Positions 25,660-35,417 of a stretch of 64,000 nt of DNA are shown in pieces. Within the stretch, counting starts at the first letter, position 1, and each line of letters begins with the position of its first letter. The notes under the pieces were generated by a model, which was not told the DNA's origin, ran no database searches, and saw nothing but the letters and a program-made list of their open reading frames with translations. Source of the stretch: Paracoccaceae bacterium (lineage in GTDB: Bacteria > Pseudomonadota > Alphaproteobacteria > Rhodobacterales > Rhodobacteraceae); assembly GCA_020637675.1 (NCBI GenBank), contig JACKKD010000003.1, forward strand, positions 124,001 through 188,000, read 5' to 3'. The position numbers were made by a program, and so were the translations under genes.

Positions 25660-26460
25660 ATGAGCGATACGCTGACTGCCCTCGTTCTCGGGCTTGTCGA
25701 GGGGCTGACGGAGTTCATACCGGTATCTTCCACCGGGCATCTCCTTCTGGCAGGGCATTTCCTCGGCTTCGAAAGCGCGGGAAAGACATTCGAGGTGGTC
25801 ATTCAGCTTGGCGCCGTGCTCGCCATTCTGGGCGTCTACGCGGCGAAGATCACGCGCACCGTGGTCGGATTGCCCTCGGACCCCCAGGCGCGTCGCTTCG
25901 CCGGGTCGGTCCTCCTGGCCTTCCTGCCCGCAGTCGTGGTGGGCGTGCTGGCCCACGACTTCATCAAGGACGTGCTGTTCGAGAGTCCCCGGCTCATCGC
26001 CTCAATGCTCATTGCCGGAGGCGTGGTGCTTCTGGTGGTGGACCGTCTGCCGCTCAGCCCCCGATATCGCGACGCCGAACGCTTCCCTCTCTGGATGGCC
26101 TTCGGCATCGGTGTCGTCCAGTGCCTCGCCATGATCCCCGGCGTGTCCCGCTCGGGCGCCACGATCGTCGGCGCGCTCGCCTTCGGGGCGGACAAGAGGT
26201 CGGCGGCGGAGTTCTCGTTCTTTCTCTCGATGCCGACGATGGCCGCCGCCTTCACCTACGACCTCTGGAAGAACCGCGACGTCCTCGACTGGGGCGCGCT
26301 GGGCCAGATCGCCATCGGTTTCGGGGCGGCCCTCGTGACGGCGGTTCTCGTCGTCAATTGGCTTCTCGGATACGTCAGCCGGCATGGATATGCCCTCTTC
26401 GGCTGGTGGCGAATCATCGTCGGAGCTGCGGTTCTGGCTGCGCTGAGCCTCGGTTACTGA
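25660..26460 (+). CDS. uppP: Undecaprenyl-diphosphatase
   Basis: A 266-aa polytopic membrane enzyme (BacA/UppP) that dephosphorylates undecaprenyl pyrophosphate so the lipid carrier can be reused for peptidoglycan and surface polysaccharides. The two active-site motifs are present: EGLTEFIPVSSTGHLLL (about 14-30) and PGVSRSGATI (about 162-171). Eight or so hydrophobic spans are visible. Overexpression gives bacitracin resistance in other bacteria. Confidence 0.96.
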   Translation: MSDTLTALVLGLVEGLTEFIPVSSTGHLLLAGHFLGFESAGKTFEVVIQLGAVLAILGVYAAKITRTVVGLPSDPQARRFAGSVLLAFLPAVVVGVLAHDFIKDVLFESPRLIASMLIAGGVVLLVVDRLPLSPRYRDAERFPLWMAFGIGVVQCLAMIPGVSRSGATIVGALAFGADKRSAAEFSFFLSMPTMAAAFTYDLWKNRDVLDWGALGQIAIGFGAALVTAVLVVNWLLGYVSRHGYALFGWWRIIVGAAVLAALSLGY

Positions 26461-26619
26461 GCATAACGTCAGCATGCATTACCTTTTTTCGCCAATTCTC
26501 CTCCTCAAACGCGGAACTTCGCTCGAGAATCGACAAAATAGGTAAGCTATTCTGACTTTTATTCTGGCCGGAACAGCGGTAGCAATGCGCACCCTGAGTT
26601 CCGCCGGAAAGTTCCGCCC

Positions 26620-28056
26620 ATGGCCAAGCAGCGCATGCTCCAGTTCGTGACCGTCTCGAGGGAGATGCCGGAGAAACGTGCGGCAAGCGTCCGCGCGCTG
26701 GACTTCAACGAGATTTACCGCGAGTTCGCTGCCCAGAAAGCGGCCGAGCAGGCCGGCCGGTGCAGCCAGTGCGGCGTGCCCTATTGCCAGACCCATTGCC
26801 CCCTGCACAACAACATTCCCGACTGGCTCAGGATGACGGCCGAAGGCCGGCTTCAGGAAGCCTACGAGCTTGCCCAGGCGACCAATACCTTCCCGGAGAT
26901 CTGCGGCCGCATCTGCCCGCAGGACCGTCTTTGCGAGGGCAACTGCGTCATCGAACAGGCGGGCCACGGCACCGTCACCATCGGCGCGATCGAGAAATAC
27001 ATCACCGACACTGCCTGGGACATGGGCTGGGTGAAACCCGTGAAGCCGGTGCAGGAGCGCGCCGAAAGCGTCGGCATCATCGGCGCGGGACCGGGCGGGC
27101 TGGCGGCGGCCGAAGCGCTGCGCCGGGCGGGGATCCAGGTCACGGTCTATGACCGCTACGACCGCGCGGGCGGGCTCATGACCTACGGCATCCCCGGCTT
27201 CAAGCTGGAGAAGGACGTGGTGATGCAGCGGATCGCCCAGCTGGAGCAGGGTGGCGTGCAGTTCGTGCTGAACTGCAATGTTGGCGATGACCTCGCCTTC
27301 GACGCGATCCGCGGCAAGCATGACGCCGTGATCATCGCCACCGGCGTCTACAAGAGCCGCGACCTCGGCGGACCGAACGCGAATGCCACCGGCATCGTCC
27401 GCGCGATCGACTACCTGACCGCCGCGAACCGCAAGAGCTTCGGCGACGACGTGCCGGAGTTCGATTCCGGCGAGTTGAACGCGGAAGGCAAGCGCGTCGT
27501 CGTCATCGGCGGCGGGGACACCGCGATGGACTGCGTGCGCACCGCGATCCGCCAGGGCGCGCAGTCCGTGAAGTGTCTCTACCGCCGCGACCGGGCCAAC
27601 ATGCCGGGCAGCCAGCGCGAGGTCGCCAACGCCGAGGAGGAAGGCGTCGATTTCGTCTGGCTGACCGCGCCGCGGGGCTTCACCGCCGGCGAGGCCGTCG
27701 AAGGCGTGCTCGTCCAGCAGATGCGGCTCGGCGCGCCGGATGTCACGGGACGCCAGTCGCCGGAAGTGATCGACGGCGCCGATTATGTCGAGCCCGCGGA
27801 TCTGGTGATCAAGGCGCTTGGCTTCGAGCCGGAGGATCTGCCGAAGCTCTGGGGCGTCGAGGGGCTGGAGGTCACCCGCTGGGGCACCGTGAAGGCCGAC
27901 TTCCGCAGCCACGCGACAAGCCTGCCCGGTGTCTTCGCGGTGGGCGACATCGTGCGCGGCGCCTCCCTTGTCGTCTGGGCGATCCGCGACGGGCGCGAGG
28001 CCGCCGACAGTGTGCTGACCTACCTTGCCGGCGCGCAAGCGGTGGCGGCGGAATGA
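26620..28056 (+). CDS. gltD: Glutamate synthase small (beta) subunit
   Basis: A 478-aa FAD/NADPH-dependent subunit that passes electrons to GltB for conversion of 2-oxoglutarate and glutamine to two glutamates. The N-terminal part has the two cysteine groups for [4Fe-4S] clusters (CSQCGVPYCQTHCP and CGRICPQDRLCEGNC), the FAD site GIIGAGPGGLAAAE and the NADPH site VVVIGGGDTAMDC. Unusually it precedes gltB rather than following it, with a secreted-protein gene between. The 159-base upstream region is AT-richer than its surroundings and contains a direct repeat agttccgcc just before the gene; no clear promoter was identified. Confidence 0.97.
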   Translation: MAKQRMLQFVTVSREMPEKRAASVRALDFNEIYREFAAQKAAEQAGRCSQCGVPYCQTHCPLHNNIPDWLRMTAEGRLQEAYELAQATNTFPEICGRICPQDRLCEGNCVIEQAGHGTVTIGAIEKYITDTAWDMGWVKPVKPVQERAESVGIIGAGPGGLAAAEALRRAGIQVTVYDRYDRAGGLMTYGIPGFKLEKDVVMQRIAQLEQGGVQFVLNCNVGDDLAFDAIRGKHDAVIIATGVYKSRDLGGPNANATGIVRAIDYLTAANRKSFGDDVPEFDSGELNAEGKRVVVIGGGDTAMDCVRTAIRQGAQSVKCLYRRDRANMPGSQREVANAEEEGVDFVWLTAPRGFTAGEAVEGVLVQQMRLGAPDVTGRQSPEVIDGADYVEPADLVIKALGFEPEDLPKLWGVEGLEVTRWGTVKADFRSHATSLPGVFAVGDIVRGASLVVWAIRDGREAADSVLTYLAGAQAVAAE

Positions 28057-28197
28057 GGCGCGGCCACCCCGGAAATGTCTGCCGGATCGGCGTCGGGCGC
28101 CTGTCGGTTTGGCCTCGGATATCTGTCTCGACAATCCGCGCGCCGCAATGATTAACGGGTCAGTGACGCTGACCTTGAGAGTGAAGGAAGCCTGACC

Positions 28198-28917
28198 GTG
28201 ACGAACGCAGCCGGGATCGTGTTGACAGGGGCGCTCGCGCTGCTCGCCCCGGCCGCCGTCGCAGGCGGCAGGTTCGCCGCGCCGCAGGGTTGCGAGGTCT
28301 TTGCGACCGTGCAGATGCGCTCCTGCCAGGTCTCGCAGCACTACCGCTGCCAGGGCGACGCGGCGGGCGAGCAGTGGGCGCTCTACATGGACGGCCAGGG
28401 ACCCTACTACCTTTCCAAGATCGACGCCGAGACGCGCTGGCTGGAGAGCTACGACCTGACGACGGGCGAGAAGGACCGGCTGTCCGCCGAGACGGATCCG
28501 GCGTCTTTCACAACGCTCCTTTCCACCGGGCGCGACGACTACGACTTCACGACCGAAAGCGGGACCGGCGAGGTCCGCCGCTATACCGGCTATGACGAAC
28601 TGACGGGCGAGCGTGTGACCATCGACGGTGTGACGCTGGAGCGCACGCGCTTCGACCTTACGGCCTGGGACGCCGGAGGCCAGATGCTCTGGCACCGCAA
28701 AGGGCGCCAGCTCGTGCACCGCGACTGGAGGCTCTTCTGGGCCGACAGCGAGGATTTCGAGAACAGCTTCGGCGACCGGGAACGCCTCGTGGACACGCCG
28801 ATGCAGTTTGCGTTGCCAGGTGAGAAGGGGTTCCTGTCATCGGAGCCGATCTACGACTGCGACGAGCTGGTGACTGAGGCGACGCAACCCTTTCCAACCC
28901 TCTCGATCGGAGGATGA
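28198..28917 (+). CDS. Exported protein of unknown function, between gltD and gltB
   Basis: A 239-aa protein with a signal peptide (GIVLTGALALLAPAAVAGG, cleavage near AVA-G). The mature part is rich in Asp, Thr and aromatic residues and looks like a beta-rich domain; four Cys are present (CEVF, SCQV, RCQG, DCDE), possibly two disulfides in the periplasm. No family is recognised with confidence. The GTG start follows AAGGAAG at about 8 bases. Its stop overlaps an ATGA where gltB could start, and the gltB Shine-Dalgarno is inside its last codons, so it is co-transcribed with gltB. Why a secreted protein is embedded in a nitrogen assimilation operon is unclear. Confidence 0.85.
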   Translation: MTNAAGIVLTGALALLAPAAVAGGRFAAPQGCEVFATVQMRSCQVSQHYRCQGDAAGEQWALYMDGQGPYYLSKIDAETRWLESYDLTTGEKDRLSAETDPASFTTLLSTGRDDYDFTTESGTGEVRRYTGYDELTGERVTIDGVTLERTRFDLTAWDAGGQMLWHRKGRQLVHRDWRLFWADSEDFENSFGDRERLVDTPMQFALPGEKGFLSSEPIYDCDELVTEATQPFPTLSIGG

Positions 28918-28922
28918 CTGCC

Positions 28923-31900
28923 ATGACCGAGTTTGACATGCACTGGGCCGAGGCAGAGGCCACCAAGCGCCACTGGATGGCCGAAAACAGTCTCTATCGC
29001 AGCGAAGACGAGCATTCCTCCTGCGGCGTGGGGCTCGTGGTCTCCGTCGACGGCAAGGCCAGCCGCAAGGTCGTGGCGAACGGGATCGAAGCCCTGAAGG
29101 CCGTCTGGCACCGCGGCGCCGTCGATGCCGACGGCAAGACCGGCGACGGCGCGGGCATCCACGTGCAGATCCCGGTGAAGTTCTTCTACGACCAGGTGCG
29201 GCGCACGGGGCACGAGCCTGATCCGAGGAAGCTGATCGCCGTCGGCCAGGTCTTCCTGCCGCGCACCGATTTCGGCGCGCAGGAGCGCTGCCGTACCATC
29301 GTGGAGACGGAAGTCCTGCGGATGGGCCATTACATTTATGGCTGGCGGCATGTGCCGGTGGACACGAGCGTGCTGGGCGAGAAGGCCAACGCGACGCGCC
29401 CCGAGATCGAGCAGATCCTGATCCGCTGCGAGAAGGACATCGACCAGGAGCAGTTCGAGCGCGAGCTCTACATCATCCGCCGCCGGATCGAGAAGGCGGT
29501 GATCGCGGCGCAGATCGCCGGGATGTACATCTGTTCCTTGTCCTGCCGGTCGGTGATCTACAAGGGCATGATGCTGGCCGAACAGGTCTCGGTCTTCTAC
29601 CCGGACCTGATGGACGACCGCTTCGAGAGCGCCTTCGCCATCTATCACCAGCGCTATTCGACCAACACCTTCCCGCAGTGGTCGCTGGCGCAGCCCTTCC
29701 GCATGCTCGCCCACAACGGCGAGATCAACACGCTGAAAGGCAACGTCAACTGGATGCGGAGCCACGAGATCCGCATGGCTTCGGCGGCCTTCGGCGAGAT
29801 GGCAGAGGACATCAAGCCGATCATCCCGGCGGGCACGTCGGATTCCGGCGCGCTCGATTCCGTGTTCGAGGTGATGGTCCGCTCCGGCCGCTCGGCGCCG
29901 ATGACAAAGACCATGCTGGTGCCGGAAGCCTGGTCGAAGGCCACGACCAACATGCCGAAGGCCTGGGCCGACATGTATGCCTATTGCAACAGCGTGATGG
30001 AGCCCTGGGACGGGCCGGCGGCGCTGGCGATGACCGACGGGCGCTGGGTCTGCGGCGGTCTCGACCGCAACGGGCTCAGGCCGATGCGCTATGTCGTCAC
30101 CGGCGACGGCCTCCTGATCGCGGGCTCCGAGGTCGGGATGGTGCCCGTGGACGAGGCGGTGGTGCGCGAGAAGGGCGCGCTCGGCCCGGGGCAGATGATC
30201 GCCGTCGACATGAAGGAGGGCAGGCTCTACCACGACCGGGAGATCAAGGATCGCCTGGCGGCGAGCCAACCCTTCGGCGACTGGCTGTCGAAGGTGATCG
30301 ACCTCAACTCGATCATGCGCGACGTGCCGGAAAAGGCCGTGTTCGAGGGCGCCGAGCTGCGCCGCCGCCAGATCGCGGCCGGCTACACTCTGGAAGAGCT
30401 GGAGCAGGTCCTGGCCCCGATGGCGGACGACGGCAAGGAGATGGTCGCCTCCATGGGCGACGACACGCCGGCTGCCGTGCTGTCGAAGCAGTACCGCCCA
30501 TTGAGCCATTTCTTCCGGCAGAACTTCAGCCAGGTGACGAACCCGCCCATCGACTCGCTTCGCGAGGCGCGGGTGATGAGCCTCAAGACCCGGTTCGGCA
30601 ACCTCAAGAACGTGCTGGACGAGGACAGTTCCCAGACCGAGATTCTCGTGCTGGAGAGCCCCTTCCTCGCGAATGCCGAATTCGGCGAGATGGTGCGCCA
30701 GTTCGGCGCCAACGTCGCCTTCATCGACTGCACCTTCCCCGCTGACGGCCAGCCCGATGCGCTGAGGCTCGGGCTGGAACGCATCCGGGCGGAGGCGGAG
30801 GATGCCGTGCGCTCGGGCGCGGGGCACCTGGTGCTGACCGATCAGCACCAGTCCGAGGCGCGGGTGGCGATGCCGATGATCCTTGCGACCTCGGCGGTGC
30901 ATTCCTGGCTGACACGCAAGGGGCTCAGGACCTTCTGCTCGCTGAACGTCCGGTCGGCCGAGTGCATTGACCCGCATTACTTCGCCGTTCTCATCGGCTG
31001 TGGCGCGACCACGGTGAACGCCTACCTGGCGCAGGATTCGATCGCCGACCGCATCCGCCGCGGCCTGATCGAGGGGAGCCTGGTCGATGCGATGCGCCGC
31101 TACCGCGACGCGATCGACGCGGGCCTGCTGAAGATCATGTCGAAGATGGGAATCTCGGTCGTCTCCTCCTACCGCGGCGGCCTGAACTTCGAGGCGGTGG
31201 GGCTGTCCCGCGCCATGGTCGCGGAATACTTCCCCGGAATGCAGAGCCGCATCTCGGGCATCGGCGTTTCGGGCATCCAGCACAAGCTGGAGGAGATCCA
31301 CGCGAAAGGCTGGAAGGGCGGCGCCGATGTCATGCCCGTCGGCGGCTTCTACAAGTCGCGGCGGTCGGGCGAAAAGCACGCCTGGGAGGCGCAGACCATG
31401 CACCTTCTGCAATCGGCCTGCGACCGCGCGAGCTATGACCTCTGGAAGCAGTATTCGGCCGCGATGCGGGCAAACCCGCCGATCCACATCCGCGACCTTC
31501 TGGACATCAAGCCCCTGGGCCGGCCGGTGCCGATCGAGGAGGTCGAGAGCATTACCTCGATCCGCAAGCGCTTCGTCACGCCGGGGATGTCGCTCGGCGC
31601 GCTCAGCCCCGAGGCGCACATGACGTTGAACATCGCCATGAACCGGATCGGCGCGAAGTCCGACAGCGGCGAGGGCGGCGAGGATCCGGCGCATTTCCTG
31701 CCGATGCCGAACGGCGACAACCCCAGCGCGAAGATCAAGCAGGTGGCCTCCGGCCGGTTCGGCGTGACCGCGGAATACCTCAACGCCTGCGAGGAGCTGG
31801 AAATCAAGGTCGCGCAGGGCGCCAAGCCCGGCGAGGGCGGCCAGCTTCCGGGGATGAAGGTCACGCAACTGATCGCGCGGCTGCGCCATTCGACGCCGGG

Positions 31901-33461
31901 CGTGACGCTGATCTCGCCGCCGCCGCACCATGATATCTACTCGATCGAGGACCTCGCGCAGCTGATCTACGACCTTAAGCAGATCAACCCGCGCGCCAAG
32001 GTCACGGTGAAGCTCGTCGCCTCATCCGGCGTCGGCACCATCGCGGCGGGCGTGGCCAAGGCCAGGGCCGACGTGATCCTCGTCTCGGGTCACAACGGCG
32101 GCACCGGCGCCTCGCCCGCGACCTCGATCAAGTACGCGGGGCTCCCGTGGGAGATGGGTCTGACCGAGGCTCATCAGGTGTTGGCGATGAACAAGCTCCG
32201 CGACCGGATCACGCTCAGGACCGATGGCGGCCTGCGCACCGGACGCGACATCGTCATGGCGGCGATGATGGGCGCCGAGGAATACGGCATCGGCACTGCC
32301 GCGCTGATCGCCATGGGCTGCATCATGGTGCGTCAGTGCCAGTCGAACACCTGCCCGGTGGGCGTCTGCACCCAGGACGAGAAGTTGCGCGCCGTGTTCA
32401 ACGGCACGGCCGACAAGGTGGTGAACCTCATCACCTTCTACGCCCAGGAAGTGCGCGAGATCCTCAGCCAGATCGGCGCCCGGACGATGGACGAGATCAT
32501 CGGCCGCGCCGATCTCCTGACGCAGGTGAGCCGGGGGCACGCCGACCTCGACGACCTCGACCTCAACCCGCTCCTCATCACCGTCGATGGGTCGGACCGG
32601 ATTGTCTATGACCGGTCGAAGCCGCGGAACGCGGTGCCCGACACGCTGGATGCCGAGATTATCCGCGACGGCGCGCGGTTCTTCGAGGACGGCGAGAAGA
32701 TGCAGCTTTCCTATGCGGTCCGGAACACCCACCGGACCATCGGGACGCGCGCATCCTCGCTCATCGTCCGGAAGTTCGGGATGCGCAACAACCTGCAGCC
32801 GGATCACCTGACCGTGAAACTGACAGGGTCTTGCGGCCAGTCCCTCGGCGCCTTCGCGGCACCGGGGCTGAAGCTCGAGGTTTCGGGCGACGCGAACGAC
32901 TACGTCGGCAAGGGCCTGTCGGGCGGCATGATCGTCGTGCGACCGCCGATGACCTCGCCCCTTGAGGCATCGGAGAACACGATCATCGGCAATACCGTGC
33001 TCTATGGCGCGACCGACGGGCATCTCTTCGCCGCCGGCCGGGCGGGCGAACGCTTCGCCGTGCGCAACTCCGGTGCGAAGGTCGTGGTCGAAGGCTGCGG
33101 CTCGAACGGCTGCGAGTACATGACGGGCGGCGTCGCGGTCATCCTCGGCCGCATCGGCGCGAACTTCGGCGCGGGCATGACCGGCGGCATGGCCTATGTT
33201 CACGATCCCGACGGCACGGCAGAGGACCTGATGAACCTCGAGACGGTCGTCACCTGCGCGGTCAGCCATCCGCACTGGGAAGCGCAGCTGAAGGGCCTCG
33301 TGGAACGGCACGCCGCCGAGACCGGGAGCCTGAAGGCCAAGCGCATCCTCCAGCACTGGTCGGCGGAGCGGGCGAACTTCATCCAGGTATGCCCGAAGGA
33401 GATGCTCGTGCATCTGACGCATCCCCTCAGCGCGGACGCCGAGGCCGTTCCGGCAGAGTAG
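28923..33461 (+). CDS. gltB: Glutamate synthase large (alpha) subunit
   Basis: A 1512-aa multidomain enzyme. An N-terminal class II glutamine amidotransferase domain begins with the catalytic Cys in HSSCGVGLV (C34), implying removal of a short propeptide. The central domain, the FMN-binding synthase domain (GGTGASPATSIKYAGLPWE) and the [3Fe-4S] cysteines (CIMVRQCQSNTCPVGVC) follow, with the C-terminal beta-helix (repeated G-x-x-G). ATG at 28923 is preferred over 28914 because GGAGG is 9-10 bases upstream of the former but adjacent to the latter. It pairs with gltD. Confidence 0.97.
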   Translation: MTEFDMHWAEAEATKRHWMAENSLYRSEDEHSSCGVGLVVSVDGKASRKVVANGIEALKAVWHRGAVDADGKTGDGAGIHVQIPVKFFYDQVRRTGHEPDPRKLIAVGQVFLPRTDFGAQERCRTIVETEVLRMGHYIYGWRHVPVDTSVLGEKANATRPEIEQILIRCEKDIDQEQFERELYIIRRRIEKAVIAAQIAGMYICSLSCRSVIYKGMMLAEQVSVFYPDLMDDRFESAFAIYHQRYSTNTFPQWSLAQPFRMLAHNGEINTLKGNVNWMRSHEIRMASAAFGEMAEDIKPIIPAGTSDSGALDSVFEVMVRSGRSAPMTKTMLVPEAWSKATTNMPKAWADMYAYCNSVMEPWDGPAALAMTDGRWVCGGLDRNGLRPMRYVVTGDGLLIAGSEVGMVPVDEAVVREKGALGPGQMIAVDMKEGRLYHDREIKDRLAASQPFGDWLSKVIDLNSIMRDVPEKAVFEGAELRRRQIAAGYTLEELEQVLAPMADDGKEMVASMGDDTPAAVLSKQYRPLSHFFRQNFSQVTNPPIDSLREARVMSLKTRFGNLKNVLDEDSSQTEILVLESPFLANAEFGEMVRQFGANVAFIDCTFPADGQPDALRLGLERIRAEAEDAVRSGAGHLVLTDQHQSEARVAMPMILATSAVHSWLTRKGLRTFCSLNVRSAECIDPHYFAVLIGCGATTVNAYLAQDSIADRIRRGLIEGSLVDAMRRYRDAIDAGLLKIMSKMGISVVSSYRGGLNFEAVGLSRAMVAEYFPGMQSRISGIGVSGIQHKLEEIHAKGWKGGADVMPVGGFYKSRRSGEKHAWEAQTMHLLQSACDRASYDLWKQYSAAMRANPPIHIRDLLDIKPLGRPVPIEEVESITSIRKRFVTPGMSLGALSPEAHMTLNIAMNRIGAKSDSGEGGEDPAHFLPMPNGDNPSAKIKQVASGRFGVTAEYLNACEELEIKVAQGAKPGEGGQLPGMKVTQLIARLRHSTPGVTLISPPPHHDIYSIEDLAQLIYDLKQINPRAKVTVKLVASSGVGTIAAGVAKARADVILVSGHNGGTGASPATSIKYAGLPWEMGLTEAHQVLAMNKLRDRITLRTDGGLRTGRDIVMAAMMGAEEYGIGTAALIAMGCIMVRQCQSNTCPVGVCTQDEKLRAVFNGTADKVVNLITFYAQEVREILSQIGARTMDEIIGRADLLTQVSRGHADLDDLDLNPLLITVDGSDRIVYDRSKPRNAVPDTLDAEIIRDGARFFEDGEKMQLSYAVRNTHRTIGTRASSLIVRKFGMRNNLQPDHLTVKLTGSCGQSLGAFAAPGLKLEVSGDANDYVGKGLSGGMIVVRPPMTSPLEASENTIIGNTVLYGATDGHLFAAGRAGERFAVRNSGAKVVVEGCGSNGCEYMTGGVAVILGRIGANFGAGMTGGMAYVHDPDGTAEDLMNLETVVTCAVSHPHWEAQLKGLVERHAAETGSLKAKRILQHWSAERANFIQVCPKEMLVHLTHPLSADAEAVPAE

Positions 33462-33567
33462 GCCCGCGCCGTCATTTGCCCCGGTACCGGCGGTCGGGCG
33501 GACGCGGAAAGCCGACACGGGGCATTCCGGCAACAGCGCCGGCAAAAGCGCCCTGCCGCAGGGCCAT

Positions 33568-33598
33568 GGCGGCGCCGTCAAGGTTGACGGGCGCCGCC
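33568..33598 (+). other. Hairpin downstream of gltB
   Basis: ggcggcgccgtca (33568-33580) pairs with tgacgggcgccgcc (33585-33598) with one bulged G and a four-base loop. No T-run follows, so termination by this hairpin alone is doubtful. It lies about 105 bases after gltB and 50 before the Hint gene. Confidence 0.5.
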
Positions 33599-33647
33599 TT
33601 GGCGGTTCCACTTTGCCACCAGTCCGGAACCAGCGCGCGGCGGGCGC

Positions 33648-34565
33648 ATGCCGACGACCTATCAGGAGCAATTTTTTGCCATGGACCCCTCGGCGCCGCC
33701 GGGGGCAGGGACGCCGCTGACTGTCCAGCAGCTCGACCTCGTGGACTGGCAGAACAACGCCGTCATAAACACCAACAACAACAACGGCGACCGCATCGAC
33801 GGCTCCGACATCCGGCAGATGTATCCGGGCGACACGATCACGGTGATCATGAGGGGCCAGACGGTCACGATCACCGGCGTCACGTTCTACCTCGCGGACG
33901 GGCGCGTCCTGTTCACGCCGACGGACGGCACGCGGCTCTTCGACGCGACGTTCCAGAGCTCGACCTTCGTCAACACGCAGGGCGGGCTGCCGGTTGGCGC
34001 CTTCTCGCCCCCCTGTTTCACGCCGGGCACGCGAATCCGCACTCCCGGGGGTGACATGCCGGTGGAGGCTCTGGCGGCGGGCGATCTCGTCGACACGCTC
34101 GATCGTGGCCCGCAGCGGCTGCGCTGGACCGGCCGGCGGAAGGTGGACGGCACGGGCGGCTTCGCCCCGGTGCGGATCGCGCAGGGCGCGCTCGGCAACC
34201 GGCGGGCGCTCGTCGTCTCGCCGCAGCACCGGATGCTCATCACCGGCTGGCGGGCGGAACTCCTTTTCGGCGAACCCGAGGTGCTGGTCGCGGCGATCCA
34301 CCTTGTCGGCTGGCCCGGGATCGAACGCGCGCCGGTGCCGGAGGTGGACTACTGCCATCTCCTGTTCGCCGACCACGAGGTCATCTTCGCCGAGGGCGCG
34401 CCCACGGAAAGCTTTCATCCGGGCAGCATCCTCATGGAGGCGGACAGGGCGCTTTACGCCGAGATCGTGTCGATCTTCCCCGAGCTTGCGGCGTGTGACC
34501 CGGAAAGCGTATCCGCCGCGCGCCCGGTCCTCGCCGGACGAGAGGCGCGCGTTCTCGCCGGCTGA
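33648..34565 (+). CDS. Hint-domain (Hedgehog/intein-type) protein
   Basis: A 305-aa protein. The N-terminal about 125 residues are Asn/Thr/Asp-rich and beta-strand-like (TVTITGVTFYLADGRVLFTP). They are followed by a Hint_2 domain starting CFTPGTRIRTPGG, with PVEALAAGDLVDTLD and the SPQHRML motif. Hint domains can autocleave at their N-terminal Cys; the C-terminal splice residues of true inteins are not evident, so protein splicing is unlikely. Such proteins are abundant in Rhodobacterales, often as secreted or calcium-binding-type proteins, with no established function. ATG at 33648 matches family N-termini (MPTTYxxQFF); another in-frame ATG lies at 33681. Confidence 0.85.
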   Translation: MPTTYQEQFFAMDPSAPPGAGTPLTVQQLDLVDWQNNAVINTNNNNGDRIDGSDIRQMYPGDTITVIMRGQTVTITGVTFYLADGRVLFTPTDGTRLFDATFQSSTFVNTQGGLPVGAFSPPCFTPGTRIRTPGGDMPVEALAAGDLVDTLDRGPQRLRWTGRRKVDGTGGFAPVRIAQGALGNRRALVVSPQHRMLITGWRAELLFGEPEVLVAAIHLVGWPGIERAPVPEVDYCHLLFADHEVIFAEGAPTESFHPGSILMEADRALYAEIVSIFPELAACDPESVSAARPVLAGREARVLAG

Positions 34566-34627
34566 ATCCGCCCGCGACGGCGTGATCGGCTTGACCCCGA
34601 CGGCCCGCGCGTGATTGATCTCCTCCG

Positions 34628-35362
34628 ATGGCGAAGGGCAGCAAACCGAGATCGAGATCGCGACGGAAGCCCGCGCCGGCGCGCGCGGGCGTCAGCCTGC
34701 GCGACCTCCTAGGATGGGCCGGACGGGGGCTCCTTGGCCTTGTCGGGCTGTTCCTGTTCCTCGTCCTCGCCTTCACCGTCGCGAACCCCGTCTTCACCCC
34801 CTACATGATCGCCGAAAGCTGGCGCCATGGCGGCATCAGCCGGGACTGGGTCGACCTGGAGGACATGGCGCCCGAGATGGCGCGGTCGGTGGTGGCGGCG
34901 GAGGACGCGAATTTCTGCCTGCACTGGGGCTTCGACATGCACGCGATCCGCGCCGCGCTCGACGAGGGGGCGGGGCGGGGCGCCTCCACCATCACGCAGC
35001 AGGTGGTAAAGAACGTCTTTCTCTGGCAGGGGCGGAGCTGGCCCAGAAAGGCGCTGGAGGCATTGATGACGCCGGTGGTGGAGCTTTTCTGGACGAAGCG
35101 GCGGATCGTCGAGGTCTACCTGAACGTCGCCGAGACCGGGAAGGGCCTGTTCGGCGCGGAGGCTGCGGCCAAAGCCTACTTCGGGCGCAGCGCCGCCGAC
35201 CTGACGCCTTCGCAGGCCGCGCTGGTCGCGGCAGCGCTGCCTGATCCGAAGGGCCGCAATCCCGGCCGGCCTTCGGGATTCCTGAGGAAACGCGCCGCCG
35301 AGATCGCAGACGGGGCGGCGACGATCCGCGCCGACGGCCGCGCAGACTGTTTCGAGGATTGA
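34628..35362 (+). CDS. mtgA: Monofunctional peptidoglycan glycosyltransferase
   Basis: A 244-aa GT51 enzyme that polymerises lipid II glycan strands without a transpeptidase domain. A basic cytoplasmic N-terminus precedes one membrane anchor (about 30-52, LLGLVGLFLFLVLAFTVA). The catalytic Glu is in AAEDANFCLHWGFD, with GASTITQQVVKNVFL, and KRRIVEVYLNVAE carries the second catalytic Glu region. Length is typical of MtgA. It acts at the outer face of the inner membrane. Confidence 0.95.
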   Translation: MAKGSKPRSRSRRKPAPARAGVSLRDLLGWAGRGLLGLVGLFLFLVLAFTVANPVFTPYMIAESWRHGGISRDWVDLEDMAPEMARSVVAAEDANFCLHWGFDMHAIRAALDEGAGRGASTITQQVVKNVFLWQGRSWPRKALEALMTPVVELFWTKRRIVEVYLNVAETGKGLFGAEAAAKAYFGRSAADLTPSQAALVAAALPDPKGRNPGRPSGFLRKRAAEIADGAATIRADGRADCFED

Positions 35363-35417
35363 TCGCGCCGGGCGCGGCCGGTATCACGGGGCCGCATCCG
35401 CGACACGAGTTCCGCCA

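Noticed and set aside
28851..34418. Long minus-strand frames opposite gltB
   Set aside because: They mirror the gltB codons; no motif or ribosome binding site supports them.
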